The notes under the pieces are model-generated. The model was not told the DNA's origin. It saw nothing but the letters and a program-made list of their open reading frames with translations, and ran no database searches. Of a DNA stretch of 64,000 nucleotides, positions 1 through 11,269 are shown one piece after another. Origin of the DNA: Symbiodinium natans (lineage: Eukaryota; Sar; Dinophyceae; Suessiales; Symbiodiniaceae); the NCBI GenBank assembly GCA_905221605.1, contig CAJNDS010002282.1, positions 124,001 to 188,000 on the forward strand. Direction: 5' to 3'. A program made the position numbers and the translations under genes. Position 1 is the first letter of the stretch. Each line of letters begins with the position of its first letter.

Positions 1-631
1 TGGCAGGCCAGCCTCAAGAAGCAGAAGAGAGCCGCTCGCCGCAGACTATTTTTGTTACTTTTCTTCTTTGTATTGTCATTATTGCATGCGTGGTGTGGGT
101 TGACATGCTGCACAAAAAAGTTGCTGTGTTCACCTTTAACCGAAAAAAATCAGACCGACTGTCCTAGGAATGCCAAGATGCAATGGAAGCCCTGGTGTCT
201 GAGGCTGCGTTGGTCGGTCCATGCAGCGTAAACAAATGAGTTTTACAAGAAGCCAGCCTAATCGCACCCATGCTTCTTCAAGCTCGTGGTTGGTGATGAG
301 TGTGGTGATGGGTTTGCATTTTTCTGGACGTCGTGCTGGTCTGGTTTGCAAGAATTAGCCTGATCAGTGCTTCTGCTGGCAGCGTTTTTGCTTTCTCAAC
401 TGCAGCGCTAGCACGTGCGCCATGCCGTCAACACCTTCCAGGACTGCGGATGTGTTCCTCGCAGGTCAGCTTGGTAGTTGAAAGGGGAAAACGGATGTCC
501 TGAGTGAGGAGGAACTGGTGCGTTCGTTGCACCGGCTGCCTTCTCCATATGCATGCAACCTCATGCGACCCAAAGGAGTAGCAGAGCCGAGGGCAAGAAG
601 AGTGGGTACTTTGGATGCAGATCTCTCGCTA

Positions 632-662
<31 letters not shown>

Positions 663-998
663 TTCTCTCCGCTAGTCTTGCTCCCGGATGCTCGCCGTGC
701 ATTCCCGATTCCACCTGTACTTGTATCTCATACATCCGTCGTAGGGTTTTGCCCGACCCATTTCGACCCAACACGATCACAACATGATGCCTGCTTCACA
801 AGCGAGTGACCGCAAGAGGTATGGTGGAGGCTACGACAAGGACTCCTCGGCAAGTCTAAGGGGTCCATGTTTGGTCCACAACTGGGAGCGCAATGGAACT
901 GCGGCCGCAGGAAGCTGAGGAGAGGGCAGCGAATGAGCGCATGGACAAGCAGGCCCGTGCCTCGCTTGGCATGCTTCAGCTGTGCAAAAGCATGGCTT
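1..998. other. No recognisable gene
   Basis: I see no conserved protein motif, RNA gene or clear exon here. Open frames are short and overlap on both strands. The stretch contains one CT microsatellite (listed separately). It may be intergenic sequence, or intron or untranslated sequence of the kinase gene that begins about 1.2 kb further on. Confidence 0.5.
618..666. repeat. CT dinucleotide microsatellite
   Basis: A nearly pure run of CT units with a few interruptions. Overlapping Leu/Ser- and Arg/Glu-repeat open frames on the two strands are products of the repeat and are not taken as genes. Confidence 0.9.
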
Positions 999-1102
999 AC
1001 TGTTGGTTAGTAGGGAATGGGGGAATGAGGTACCCTATATAATCCCTTATAGGGTAAGTATCTAGAAGGCCCTAACTCCCTCATTCCCTGCTAACCAACA
1101 GT
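999..1102. mobile_element. Fold-back (MITE-like) element, family A
   Basis: The stretch starts with ACTGTTGGTTAGTAGGGAAT and ends with its near-perfect reverse complement (ATTCCCTGCTAACCAACAGT), so the 104 bp can fold into one long hairpin. The inside is rich in CCCTATA/TATAGGG-type words that are also partly palindromic. It has no coding capacity. A related element lies at 2079-2158. Non-autonomous DNA transposon or introner-like sequence is inferred; no clear target-site duplication was identified. Confidence 0.75.
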
Positions 1103-1501
1103 CAGATTGGCATACGGAAAACCCTCGCAGATGGGCCCTGAAGGTGGCCAAGTTCTTTGCCCGCTCGAAGGAAGCAAACAAAGAAAGGAAGGAGCACAAA
1201 GAGAGAGTGGACAGGCACTGGGGGGCTGGTATACGAGTAGTGAGGCTAATGGCGTTGAGTTTGAGAAGAGTGGAGGAATCATGCGATTGCTGGTTAGGAC
1301 CCTCAATGCTATGCGCAAGAGCTTTCAGAACGCAGCCAGGCGGGTGCTTCGAAACCTCTGTGCGGGTTACAGTAGCAACAGTAGCGGCTAGCAGCTCTGG
1401 AGCCCAAAGCAGCCTAAACTCTAAACCCAGGGATGCCGAGCCGGACGAGTTACGCCGAATGATGCACGAGCCGCTTTGTCTGCAAGATCATGAAGGTGGT
1501 T

Positions 1502-1639
1502 CCAGGATGGGCTATTATACCCTATAACTCTATAACCCCTTAAAAGGCCCTTTACAGGCTGTATAAACCCTTAAAAACGCCCTTTATAGGGATTATAGGG
1601 TTGATTGTTGGGGTTATAAGGCCTGACAGCCCATCCTGG
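1502..1639. mobile_element. Fold-back (MITE-like) element, family B
   Basis: Terminal inverted repeat CCAGGATGGGCT at 1502-1513 and AGCCCATCCTGG at 1628-1639. The interior consists of repeated CCCTATAA and TTATAGGG words on opposite sides of the centre. No open frame. No second copy with the same ends was seen in the window. Confidence 0.7.
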
Positions 1640-2078
1640 TTTGCTGCATCACAAACCAAATCCCCAAGCGCATGTGTTTGCAGTGACCCGGGTCTGGCAC
1701 TGCCGATGCATTCTGAAAGTTCAGGCACCTGGATGCCGAAGACCAGCTCATCAGAGCAGATCTCCGCATGCCTTGGCCCCAGAAGTCAGAACTCAGATGC
1801 CATTGCATAAGCTCCATGTACAGCAAAACCTTTGTTCTTCCACGGCACGATCGTTTTGAAGCGAGCGCGTGCATCGACCTTAGACCTTATATAAACTCCT
1901 GGGCTAGGCTGATGATGCTTCTTTCCCTCGGCCGTTGGCTTTTTCCCCCTTAAACGCTGGCGCCTGACTTAGATGGTCAACTGCCGACTTCGAGTCGCTG
2001 ACCATACTCGGCCAGGCTCACCCATCTCACGGAGCCCTCTCACTCTCACGAAGCCCACACAATGAGTAGTCCTGGTGG

Positions 2079-2158
2079 TAGTAGATTATGAGGGAATGAG
2101 CCCTATCTAACCCCTTACAGGGCATATAGAATGCCCTCATCCCCTCATTCTCTACTAA
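2079..2158. mobile_element. Fold-back element, family A relative
   Basis: The left arm (TAGTAGATTATGAGGGAATG) pairs with a right arm that reads TAGTAGAGAATGAGGGGATG on the opposite strand. The AGGGAATG and CCCTAT words resemble the element at 999-1102. It lies just 5' of the first recognised kinase exon, so it may sit in the leader or the first intron. Confidence 0.6.
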
Positions 2159-2193
2159 GAACCCGGAAAGGTTGTAGCATGTTGCACAGCCGC

Positions 2194-5035
2194 TGTTTCG
2201 ACATCTTGGGCTGCCTGAAGGGCGGCTTTGGCACGGTGCACTTGGTGAGGCTCGCCATGGCTCTCCTATTGTTCTCCTGTGTCCTTCTTTTCTGCCTCAT
2301 GCTGCCTCACTAGCATTCCTCGTCACGTCAGGTGCCGCCTCAACGACCAGATTTATGCACTCAAGCGCATGAGCCCGGATCCATGCTTTTCTTATCAGGT
2401 CAGAAGGCGACAGGGTCCTTCAGCACACGGGCTCGCCCAGGCAAGGAGCACTACAAGAAGAATAATGCGTTGGCTTTCAACGAGCGAGACGCGCTTGCAG
2501 AGATGAGCGCTGCGTGGTGCACCAGGCTTCTTTGCGCTTTCCAGGCCAGGTGAGCACATGTGTGCAACGCGACGGGCATTCACACCTCCTCCCCCGATGA
2601 GTGTTGCTTTGACATTCTTTCTTGCAACACTTGCCCAAAGACCGACGAATTGTTTTTGATACGGTGACCGGGTTTCAAGCATGTGATGCACTGCACACAT
2701 GTCTGCTACCAGTATTGAACATTGCGGAAACGCTGTAGGCATCACGGCCTTGTCGGCCCATTAATCTTCGGCAAGTCTACTCTACTATCACACACCGAAG
2801 CCTAGTAGTAGAGTCGGTAACCTTGAACCTTTTTGGTGTAATATAATCCCCTTATAATCCCAAAACTAAGGAAGCTACTAGGCCCCTTGGAACTCGTTAC
2901 GGATCAGCAGTTGCTGCATCAGCTCTCCTGCCAGGATTCCAGAAATTTGTTCATGGCCATGGAGTTCCTGCAAGGAGGCAGCTTATCAACGCATATCTCA
3001 AGGCAAGGGCATCCAGAAATACCTCCTGAAGGTGGCTTCTTCCGAGGCTGCAGGAGTTGGCGAGTCAGTTTGCTGCATCCTCCTTGCAGCGCATGCCAGC
3101 CCCGCAGGCGAGGCAGACTGTCACTAGAGGAGACGGCCTTCTACATGGCCGAATTGGTTGAGGCAGTCTCCGAAGTCCACCGCTATGGGCATGTGCACAG
3201 GGACCTGAAGCCAGAGCCGTGGCTTGAAGCCGGTTCGATATAGGTCTGGCATAAACCCTCCTGTAGAACGGGCCCAGTGCCGGGCTTTTTGGCAATGTGG
3301 CATTGATTTAATGTTCCGAGGTTGTGGGATGTTGTGCGGGAAATTCTCATTGACTGACCCAATGATTAGCTGTGTTGAAGCCGCATCGTGTAAGGACAAT
3401 ATGATGCTTACAATCGAGGGACATCTGAAACTGCTGCTGGGACAAGTTGTTGGCCTTGCCCCTGGCGGGGTTACCATGCATTGGGCGTTTAAAAAAGTAG
3501 CGCCCCTCACCAGTAGGGGTGGCATACGTCGAGGCATGTGCAGATGTGCGCAGTTGATTTGCTGTAGCTGCGACTGACGTTTGTTACGTAAACCCGAAAC
3601 CCTGGGCCCTATCCAGTTTAGCCAAGGCTGGACTTTGGGCTGTCGGCCGTACAAGATGAGAGTGGAGCTGCCAAGTCCGACTTGATCTGCGGCACCCCGG
3701 AGTACATGTCGCCAGAAGCCTTCGAGGGCTACAGCAGCTGCAAGAGTGATATCTGGGCAATTGGAGTCATAACCTACGACATTCGGCGAGCATTATCCTC
3801 ATCCATTCTAATGTCGTTTTGGTTTGTCTCGGAATGAACTGGTGTTGGAGTTGGTTGAGAGCCTCACCCGTGGCTTTGCTGGGACAGTTGGAGCCCACTT
3901 TGATTGCACTTGCCAAAGCATCCCGAAAGTATGGCTGCAGACTCTTCAGAATGGAGCTGTGCTGAGGCCTGCAGAATCATGAGATCATGGCCGACCTAGA
4001 AAGCTAAAGCACAGCTGCCGCCAAAAGATCCAAGGAGTGCCTGACTGGCTTGGTACCTTTTGATGCTTCGGGCGCGCGCACGGTGATGGACAAAGTCGAC
4101 GCAATCGCCGAGAAGGCAGGAACAAGCGGGTTGACCGCCAGGTGTACAATCCTTAAACCTCAAGCCTTGAATCGACAGGCCTTCAACGCGGAGGAGCATC
4201 TACCAGGAAAGCTCAAGCTTGCCCGCGACCGTCAATTCGTGGTCGGTACCTCAGCATCTTGGCTTCCCAAGCTTCCCAGGCTTCCTTGTTAGATGGGACA
4301 ACACACGGTCGCAGTACTTTTCAAGCTAAATATGTGCCAGGGGTGTACACATGGCGCCCAAGGCGATTCAAATCGCAGGGGCTCCAGTTTGGTCATGGGT
4401 CTTGAGGCTTCCCGCATTCTGGAACCTGAGCTTGGCAGGAGGCAAACTCATGATTGGCCCGGGCCACTGTCAACGGCCTTATGAGACCGAAGTGCGGCAT
4501 AACGGAGACGAAAGGAAAAACCTGCAAAGCCCAGGACAGCCAGTTCGAGAACGCACGCCACTTTCTCGACGGCGTGCTCCGCTCCGATGATGAAGAGCGG
4601 CTGTCGCTTGCAGAATGCCGGGACGAGGCTCTAGTTGGGGATGGTTTATTGGGCCTAAAGCACGCCAAAAGCCTGCTGCCCGAGTGAGACTTGTAGCATC
4701 TTGTGAGTTTCAATCCCAGGGTTCAACAGTTTGATTCACTGCACTTCACCGCTTGGTTCCTAGATCCTCTGCAGCGAATACAGCGCCACAGCCCGTTCAC
4801 TGGCCACTGATACAGTTCTGTTCACTGGGCTGGGAGGCTTTCTTTGATGGCTTGGACTTCGCTGCCTTGCATAAGATGCAGCCCCCCCTCACAATCAAGG
4901 CCCGCGTGCTGTGTTGCATCCCTCGTTGCCCCCTGCTCCATGACTTGCTGCAGATCAGGTCAGAACCCCGACAGACCTGTCCTACTTCGACATACCTGAT
5001 TGCGAGCAGCTCTCTTGCGCAAGAGTGCGAGTTTG
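2194..5035 (+). CDS. AGC-family Ser/Thr protein kinase (NDR/ROCK-like), multi-exon
   Basis: Phosphotransferase whose catalytic domain can be read across small exons in order: glycine loop LKGGFGTVHLV (to 2244, GTGAGG donor); YALKRM with the VAIK-type lysine (from 2332 after AG); ERDALAEM helix C and LLCAFQ (to 2549, GTGAGC donor); NLFMAMEFLQGGSL (2935-3002, GC donor GCAAGG); LSLEETAFYMAELVEAV and HRDLKP (from 3108); NMMLTIEGHLKL (about 3395-3433); DFGLSA, then CGTPEYMSPEAF and the DIWAIG helix (about 3625-3780); FLDGVLRSDDEERLSLAEC (to 4683, GTGAGA donor); FFDGLDFAAL with QPPLTIKAR (from 4836); and, less surely, a C-tail piece TDLSYFDIPD after 4957. The key Lys, Glu, HRD, DFG and APE-type residues are all visible. 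Helix C, the GTPEY segment and the FFDGLDF tail fit NDR, DMPK or ROCK kinases better than calcium-dependent kinases. The start exon is not identified. Some junctions (after HRDLKPE, and around 3435) lack a canonical donor. Confidence 0.8.
2801..2882. mobile_element. Fold-back element, family D (kinase intron)
   Basis: Begins CCTAGTAGTAGAGT and ends CTACTAGG, with an internal pair around TAATCCCCTTATAATCCC. The AGTAGAGT...GGTAACCTT...TAATCCCCTTATAATCCC words are shared with the elements at 10219-10319 and 26858-26947. It lies inside the kinase intron between the helix-C exon (ends 2549) and the MEFLQGG exon (starts 2935). No open frame. Confidence 0.7.
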
Positions 5036-6400
5036 TAGTTACTTACGGACTCCTCCAAGTTGGCAGGGGGAAGTAAGACAACAACCCTAAACAGGACCCG
5101 AAGCCCTTAACCATAAACCGCATAAACCCCTAATTAAAACCCACAGCCCTGCTCAAACCCTACAGAAAAAGCCTTGGAACAACCCACAAAATCTGGAAAG
5201 CCCCGCCAGTCAGTTAGCTCGGATGCATGTTTGGACCTCACGACTTTGGTTGGCATCCCTGCGTTGCGTTTCGCCCAACTATGCAGGAAGGGAGGTGGTG
5301 AAACCCTCAACCCCTACAAGGGAAGTGCCACAGTCTGACAGACAAAGCTACATTGAAACCTTAGACCAAGACCTAAGAAGGACAAGCAAAAAATCGAGGC
5401 AAGAGCGTGCGTGGCGGAAACCTAGAACCGAAAACGTTTACCTTTCAAAGGTAGGAGGGCATGGCAGAACCCTTTGCTACGGAGGTTTGGATTGTAGATT
5501 GGTTTCAATGTTCAGCTCCAGGTGCCGAAAGCTTGACAGCTCCATCCGCCGATATGTCTACACCACCGATCGATTGTCGTGAGTTGCAGTACATCAAGTC
5601 AGCCGGGCAGGGTGACAGCTAAGGCCAGAAGCTCTGCCACCCCCACACAAGATTACGGCTTCTTGCCGGAAGTTACTGGATTCACGACTGCCCGCACTGA
5701 TGGCTTCTTCAGAGTAACATCTTGGCATGTTCCACCTTGTCCTAGCAGTCCTTAATAGGGATTATAATAGGGGGTACTAGAATCCCTACTACGGACTGTT
5801 CGTATAAGGGGGGAACATCCCAAGTAGCATCATAACTGGACAACCGAGCTTGAAATGCCGTCTTGCTCACGATCCGAGGCATGGGACCCTTCAATGGAGT
5901 GGGCAAACTTTGAACTCGATGGGCAGGTGCACACCGCAACCAGGGAGCAACGGAAAAGCAAGTACTGAAGGCCGCAGCAGCCATGGTGCTGGACAGGAAT
6001 TCAAGCAATTTCAAGCAAGCTCTGTTGTTTTTTCTCTTAAGAAAGCACGCCGCAGCTGCCAAGCAGCATCCAATTTGCGTGCAGGGTCGTGGCACTGGTC
6101 GGCAGGAGCTGAACAGTTTGCCGTGCATGTCTCAGCAGTATTGCCATCAAAGGCCTCCTTTCGGTGTATATCGTCTGCACGCACACCTAAATTAAACCAC
6201 TGTACAGAGCAACAAAGCCGCCTGCACCAAGGCACTACCGTTCCACATGGGCACAGCATCAGCTTCTCTTTTCTTGAAGCATAGGTCCCTGGTAGGGTTG
6301 AATCGCAAAATGGCTGATCCAAGTGACTGTGCTGTGTTGCTCCCATCGATGGTCCCTTTTTGCCGCCCAGTGCTTGATAGCACGTTTTGTTGTGCAGCTG
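5036..6400. other. No gene recognised; degenerate CCCTAAA words
   Basis: The stretch 5085-5170 carries many spaced, decayed CCCTAAA-like words (telomere-type). A 119-codon open frame at 5223-5582 (+) has no motif I recognise. Around 5745-5825 there are short AT-rich words (TTATAATAGGG, AGAATCCCTACTA) similar in style to the fold-back elements, without clear ends. Probably intron or intergenic sequence. Confidence 0.45.
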
Positions 6401-9085
6401 CGCTTTCAACTCATTTCGGGAGCCGTGGCAAAGAGCAGCTTGGACAGAAAGATCCTCCTACATATGTCTGGCGACACTCAAGTTTCAGAGTCACAGGTGA
6501 ACCGAGAGGAAGCTCTCCAGACATGTCATTTCTTTAGCTTGGTGCCTTCCGGGTAGGTTACTTCTGCGAGGGAGAAGGACTCTCCAGAAGTGTGGCGCTT
6601 GTTGGAGGAGATCGAGGAGCGTGAGTCAGAGACATGGCCCAGGCTAAGCGTCTTCGTCGTGCAACGTGCAGACGTGGCACTCCTCTTGATTCGGCCTTTT
6701 GGCTCCCTAAACCCTAAACCCTAAACCCTGAACCCTGAACCCTGAACCCTATATACACCCTAAAGCCACCCGCTTTCCAAGGAAGTAACCGAAGAGGTGC
6801 AGAAGAGAGCCGAGCTTCAACAGCACGTCCAGGCGTTGGACCAGGCCGCTTGTGCAGACTCAGGGTTTAGGGTTTTAGGGTTTTAGGGTTTTAGGGTTTT
6901 AGGGTTGCGCAGCCTCCAAAGTCCGTTGCTCAAAAAGGGTTTTAGGGTTTAGGGGTTAGGATTTAGGGTCAATGGTCTTAACCCTGAGAACCGTACAGCA
7001 CGCACACGCAGTTAGACGCTGCATGTGTTTCGGCCGTTGTCACCGCCCCAAGTCTCAATGGAACCCCGTGCCACTCATGTCTTGACCCTTTGAGTGCATA
7101 GAGAGTCGCCCGACGCAAGGAGTTGCGAGCGGCCCAGAATGACATCAGAGCTCCTTGCCAGCCGCAATGCAGCCCAAATGTGCCCGAATTCTGTTGCTTA
7201 CTTGTGGGAAGTCGATCGAAGCAAAGGCCGCGCAGGATCGCGCTGATCAGTGGCGCAGGCTTAAGGAGCCCGGCCGTTGCGCCGCAGAGCACGCAGATCT
7301 GCGGATTCTGAACCCATTTCTGCTTCCCTCACAGGATGACAAGGAAAGGGAGCTGTTCGCACAGATCCGCAAGCGTGAGGATGCGGAGAGGGAGGTGTGG
7401 CAATGTGTGGCAGAAAGTGGAGTTCAGGGTTTAGGATGTAGGGCTCGCCTTGCCGGTTCAAAGCAGGTCTCCTTCTTGCGTCAGTCAGCATGGCTGGCAG
7501 AACGAACTGCCAGAGAGACGGGGCCTCGCGCTTTCAGCCGTGAAGCCCCGCTATGCTTCATGTCCATGCAGCCCACGCACAGGTATACCATCATGCACTT
7601 ATATGCGCTTTCTGCTTTCGGCAACGGCCCTTCAGCCCTTCGTCTCGTCTCAGGAACGCTTCCCTGAAGAAGCGTCTCCAGCTGGCTGAGGTTGGCCTAT
7701 GGGGGGGGCGAGATGAGAGTGTCTGCGCAAAGAGGGTCCCAAGATGAAAGGTTGCAAGTTGACTTGCGGAGTCGTTTCAAATCTCGTCCACCACGAAGCA
7801 TTCCTTTCGAGCGGAAGCCCCAAGCTCGAAATTTAGAGCCATCAACGAAGTGATGTTCCGATTGTGAGGCTTGCTTGCTCGGTGTGAGAGTGATAGGGCC
7901 CCACCCGTGGAGTCCTGGAAACTCCTGAGACCCCTAAAACCTAAAACCCTGCAAAGCATGGATTCGTGTTGAACCAAGATCAGGCAAATGCTGCGAACCA
8001 GGAGCCATCGGCCCTGGCGCGACAGATCGCCGAGCCGTTCACTCAAGAGTCTCAGGGGGGCCCTGAGCATTTGGGTGTTGATTGGTTCGTCCGTTACGAT
8101 GTCTTTAAGGGTGCAGCAGTTCTGTTAGAATGGTCTTCACATGTGGAGACAGGGGGCACTTTGCGAGTTTAGGCCCTTCCAGGCTTATAGCCGCGGCCTC
8201 TGAACTGACCCCGCGATTGCCACCTTAGCCTTAGCTTCCACGATCATGTCTACGCGTGGGCCCAGCAAGCTTCCGCCTCATTGCGGGCGAGTTGCTGCAA
8301 GTCAAGGGGGATGGGGGGTTCCTGCCCAGGTCAGAGTGCAGTCCGTTACGGCGGCTTGGACACCAAAGAGTCCCAAAAAGCGTGTTTCACGATAGCAAGT
8401 ACACAAGAGATACATAAGAGAGGCTCCGCAGAGCGCAGACTCAGGCGCTGCACCAGAGAGTCGCGAGCTGCCGTGAAGATGCCCAGCTGAATGCTTGTAA
8501 GACTTTGCGTGCGAGTTCTTTGCATGGCGGGCATGAGCTCCTATACCTGTGAAGTGCGAAGCCTAGGAAAAAGCTGATGGTGCAGCTTGGCTTATGGTTT
8601 TCTGTGTTGCAGCCGTTCTTTCTCTTCAAGTGAAACATAATTGCGCGCCGCCCCAGCACTTGGGCTGGAGCATTGCAGACGAAGCAAAGCTCGGTGCAGG
8701 CCAGGGTCAGGGACAAGGCCCGGCATCGGGTCCTAGGGGGGTCCCAGGCAGAGAGTGGAGGGACAGACCACGTCCAATTCTGCTTGTTCCGGACGCCTGG
8801 GGGGGGGGGGGCCGAGGCGAATGAATATGCTGCGGACTGCCATGTGAGTCAATGTGAGTCATCAGTTCTGTCGACGGAGGAAGTGGCATCCGGACAAGCA
8901 ACCTTCCCCGGAGCATGTGGCAGCCAGCTTAGCTTGTATGAGGGATTGGGACACAGATGGAGCAGCTCAATGGCCGGGTAGAATGTGAAAGCTTGGGCAT
9001 CGCTTTTGGCACAGATGTTGCCTCTCAGGACTTGGCCACGCAGGTCATGCAAGCCTTGCAAAACCAGCCGGAATGGAAGCTCTGA
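6399..9085 (+). CDS. Coiled-coil protein, scattered small exons
   Basis: Several short stretches flanked by plausible splice signals encode charged, heptad-like helices on the plus strand: about 6400-6500 (ending before GTGAAC); 6570-6620 (SPEVWRLLEEIEER, GTGAGT donor); 6782-6859 (EVTEEVQKRAELQQHVQALD); 7112-7148; about 7213-7270 (AKAAQDRADQWRRLK); 7335-7394 (DDKERELFAQIRKREDAERE, GTGTGG donor); 7654-7690 (ASLKKRLQLAE); 8432-8496 (TQALHQRVASCREDAQLNA, GTAAGA donor); and 8957-9085 (EQLNGRVECESLGIAFG, through to a TGA). No enzymatic motif is seen. All share the kinase's orientation and follow it, so they could be the coiled-coil tail of a ROCK/MRCK-like kinase or an independent coiled-coil gene. 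Each exon alone is weak; the series is the evidence. Confidence 0.5.
6704..6968. repeat. Interstitial telomere-type repeats, opposite orientations
   Basis: About 6704-6750 reads CCCTAAACCCTAAA and continues into CCCTGAA variants. About 6861-6906 reads as an eight-base variant, TTTTAGGG, in four to five copies on the same strand, and 6936-6968 holds more TTTAGGG words. The two orientations flank a coiled-coil exon (6782-6859). Confidence 0.85.
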
Positions 9086-10092
9086 GAGCATCTTCAGATG
9101 CCTTCAAGCTTCTGGCGCGCACCTATTTTCCAGGCGTGCCTAATTTTCCGGGCCGCCGCTGTGCTAGAAATAGCAGCAGTAACTTTGCGCGTGCCACGGG
9201 CCATCAGCTCCGTGAGACACACAGCGAGAGTAGCGTGCTGAGTCTGATCTTGGTCAGAAGACCTGACCTGGATTCAGAATCGCATGGCTCGGATGGCTCG
9301 GCAACTCATGCGAGTGAATTGCACATTGTTTTTTAATTGCTCCATTGCAGTTCGTTCCTATGGCCAAGTCAGTGGAGGAGTCCGGATCTGGGCTGCATCT
9401 GGGTGCAGATGAGGCGAGGAGCGCTCCTAGCTCCGGCTGAACCTCTGTTTCATGCGACTTGTTGTGCCTGTGCCGGGGCCCTTTTGTGATTCGGGTTCAG
9501 GGTTTAGGGTTTAGGGCCGGGTTTGGTCGACCCACCTGAACAACCTCGGTCACAGGCAAGCTACCACAGGAGCCCTGAAGGTTTAGAGAGCCATGCATAC
9601 AAAGACTGCTGTGCCACTGTGCTCCTCTCAGCCCCTTCTGGCTCTCCAGCGGGTGAGCTTTGCCAGCGGGCTATGGCCCATTGTAGTTGCTGAGGAGAGT
9701 GCCGCAGCTTGCCTTAGGATGTTTTAAACACGCATGCATAGGCATGCAGCCGAACAGAGCCGAATCTATACCAGGACGTGGACATGGTTCCTTTCAGCTT
9801 CAGCTTTCTCGCGCGGTGCCCAGATGATCTGCATTCGGAAATTCGGATGCCCAGAAGCGAGTGCACGCAGTAGCACCCACACACGTGAGCCGACATGTGC
9901 ACGCGGCGTACCTTTTCATTGATATTGGTGTCTCATGTCGCTCCAAAGTGCTGCAAAGCGCTGAAAGGTCCTGGGCTTGCAGCTCAGGGCGTCCTGGGCC
10001 TCAAGCAAGGCCCTGGAGCTTCTGACAGAGGAGGCAGGGTAGTCAGGGCATGCCGGGATACCAGGCACCTACGATGCAGTCTGCCGCTGCAG
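9086..10092. other. No gene recognised
   Basis: A short (GGGTTTA) tract lies near 9495-9520. A fragment at 9352-9440 could be an exon (VPMAKSVEESGSGLHLGADE in one frame) but has no supporting family. The rest shows only short overlapping frames on both strands. Likely introns or intergenic DNA of the coiled-coil region. Confidence 0.4.
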
Positions 10093-10556
10093 GAGAATGA
10101 GTTGACCCAAAGAAGGGTCGAATTTGAGGCGTGGTGTCAGAAGGAGGCGGCCACGCAGGAGTGCTCGCGGATGCTCGCTGTGATAGCTTGCTGCGTTGTT
10201 CCCCCTCTGATGGGTTTGCCTAGTAGTAGAGTAGGGAACCTTTCACCTCTTTGGGGTAATGTAACCCCCTTATCATCCCAAAGGTGAACCTTAGTTCCCC
10301 CAGGTTACTGGACAACTAAGTTTGGCGTCAGGAGAAGCAGAGGCAGGAGCTCCTTGAGCTGCGGGGCAGCTTCAGTGGAGAGGACTCGGACGACGAGTCG
10401 TTCGATGTGCCCTCTCTGCTCAACACAGCAAAGCAGCTGCAACTTCTACAGTCAGAAAAGATGGTAGAGCCTTCTGCTCGCAGCAATCTCGACCTGGCTG
10501 TGCAGTGCCTCTCCGAGCTTGAGCCACATGGCTTCAAGATGTTTCCGAGTTGTTGA
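10093..10556 (+). CDS. Coiled-coil protein, two exons around a fold-back element
   Basis: Exon one begins after AG at 10092 and reads ENELTQRRVEFEAWCQKEAA, ending near 10172. Exon two begins after AG at 10331 with EKQRQELLELRGSFSGEDSD and continues through an acidic patch and NTAKQLQLLQSEK to a TGA at 10554-10556, unless spliced earlier. Both are plus strand and look like helical, charged coiled coil. The intron between them contains the family D fold-back element 10219-10319. Function unknown. Confidence 0.5.
10219..10319. mobile_element. Fold-back element, family D (intron copy)
   Basis: Starts CCTAGTAGTAGAGTAGGGAA and ends near CCCAGGTTACTGGACAAC. The arm GGGAACCTTTCACCTCTTTGGG pairs with CCCAAAGGTGAACCTTAGTTCCC. 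It is closely similar to the copy at 26858-26947 over its whole length, including the non-palindromic right end, so the two are copies of one element. It ends 12 bases before the acceptor AG of the exon at 10332. Confidence 0.8.
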
Positions 10557-10762
10557 AAGCATTGAAGGACCCAGAGTCTCAGAGAGGTCTTGTCTGATCT
10601 GCTGACCCCTTGTCGTCCTGGGAATTTTCCCGAGGATATAGCTAAACTGCAACTGCTAGTTCTACGGCGGCAGGGGAATGAGGAGAACTATATATTTTAA
10701 GGGGCTGCGCCCATGGGCGGGCAGCACACGCAGAAGCCTGGGGCGAGCAGTTTCTAAGCATG

Positions 10763-11030
10763 TTGAGGCCCCTAAACTCCCTTCAAATCTCTAAGCGTTT
10801 GAGGCTCCTAGACTCCCTTAACGTTTCTAAGCACTTTATAAGGCCCCTAAACTCCCTTTTTCCTAGCCCCGGGCTTAGACACGTCGCTTATGCCCGCCCT
10901 TTGGGGGGCATCATGCTCCTGATGCGCCCCCGCGGTCCCGCCCCGGGAGCCGCTGATGCTCCTGATGCGCGCCTGGGGGTCCCGGGCTGGACCCGCTGAT
11001 GCTCATGATGCGCGCCCTCTGGGGGCCTCC
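10763..11030. repeat. Two short tandem-repeat blocks
   Basis: At 10763-10865 three imperfect copies of a unit of about 45 bp share the words CCCCTAAACTCCCTT and TCTAAGC. At about 10905-11030 three imperfect copies of another unit of about 45 bp share GCTGATGCTCCTGATGCGC and a GGGGGTCCCG-like spacer. Neither block looks coding. Confidence 0.7.
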
Positions 11031-11269
11031 GTGGCGACGCAAAAAACCACGAAAAAAAAACCGTTCACCGGCGGCACGCGGGGGTCGGCGGCACTGGCGT
11101 CCGGCCTAATTCTGCTTCGCAGAAGGCCAGAGGCCAGCAAGGCTATTCCCGGGACGACCCGGGCTAAAAGGTCCGCATTTGCTCGGTCCTTTGGGGACCT
11201 CGCGCTGCCCGATTTAATGGCTACCGCCAGTGCCGCCGACCCCAGACCCAAGACAGTCGCATTGGGGCG

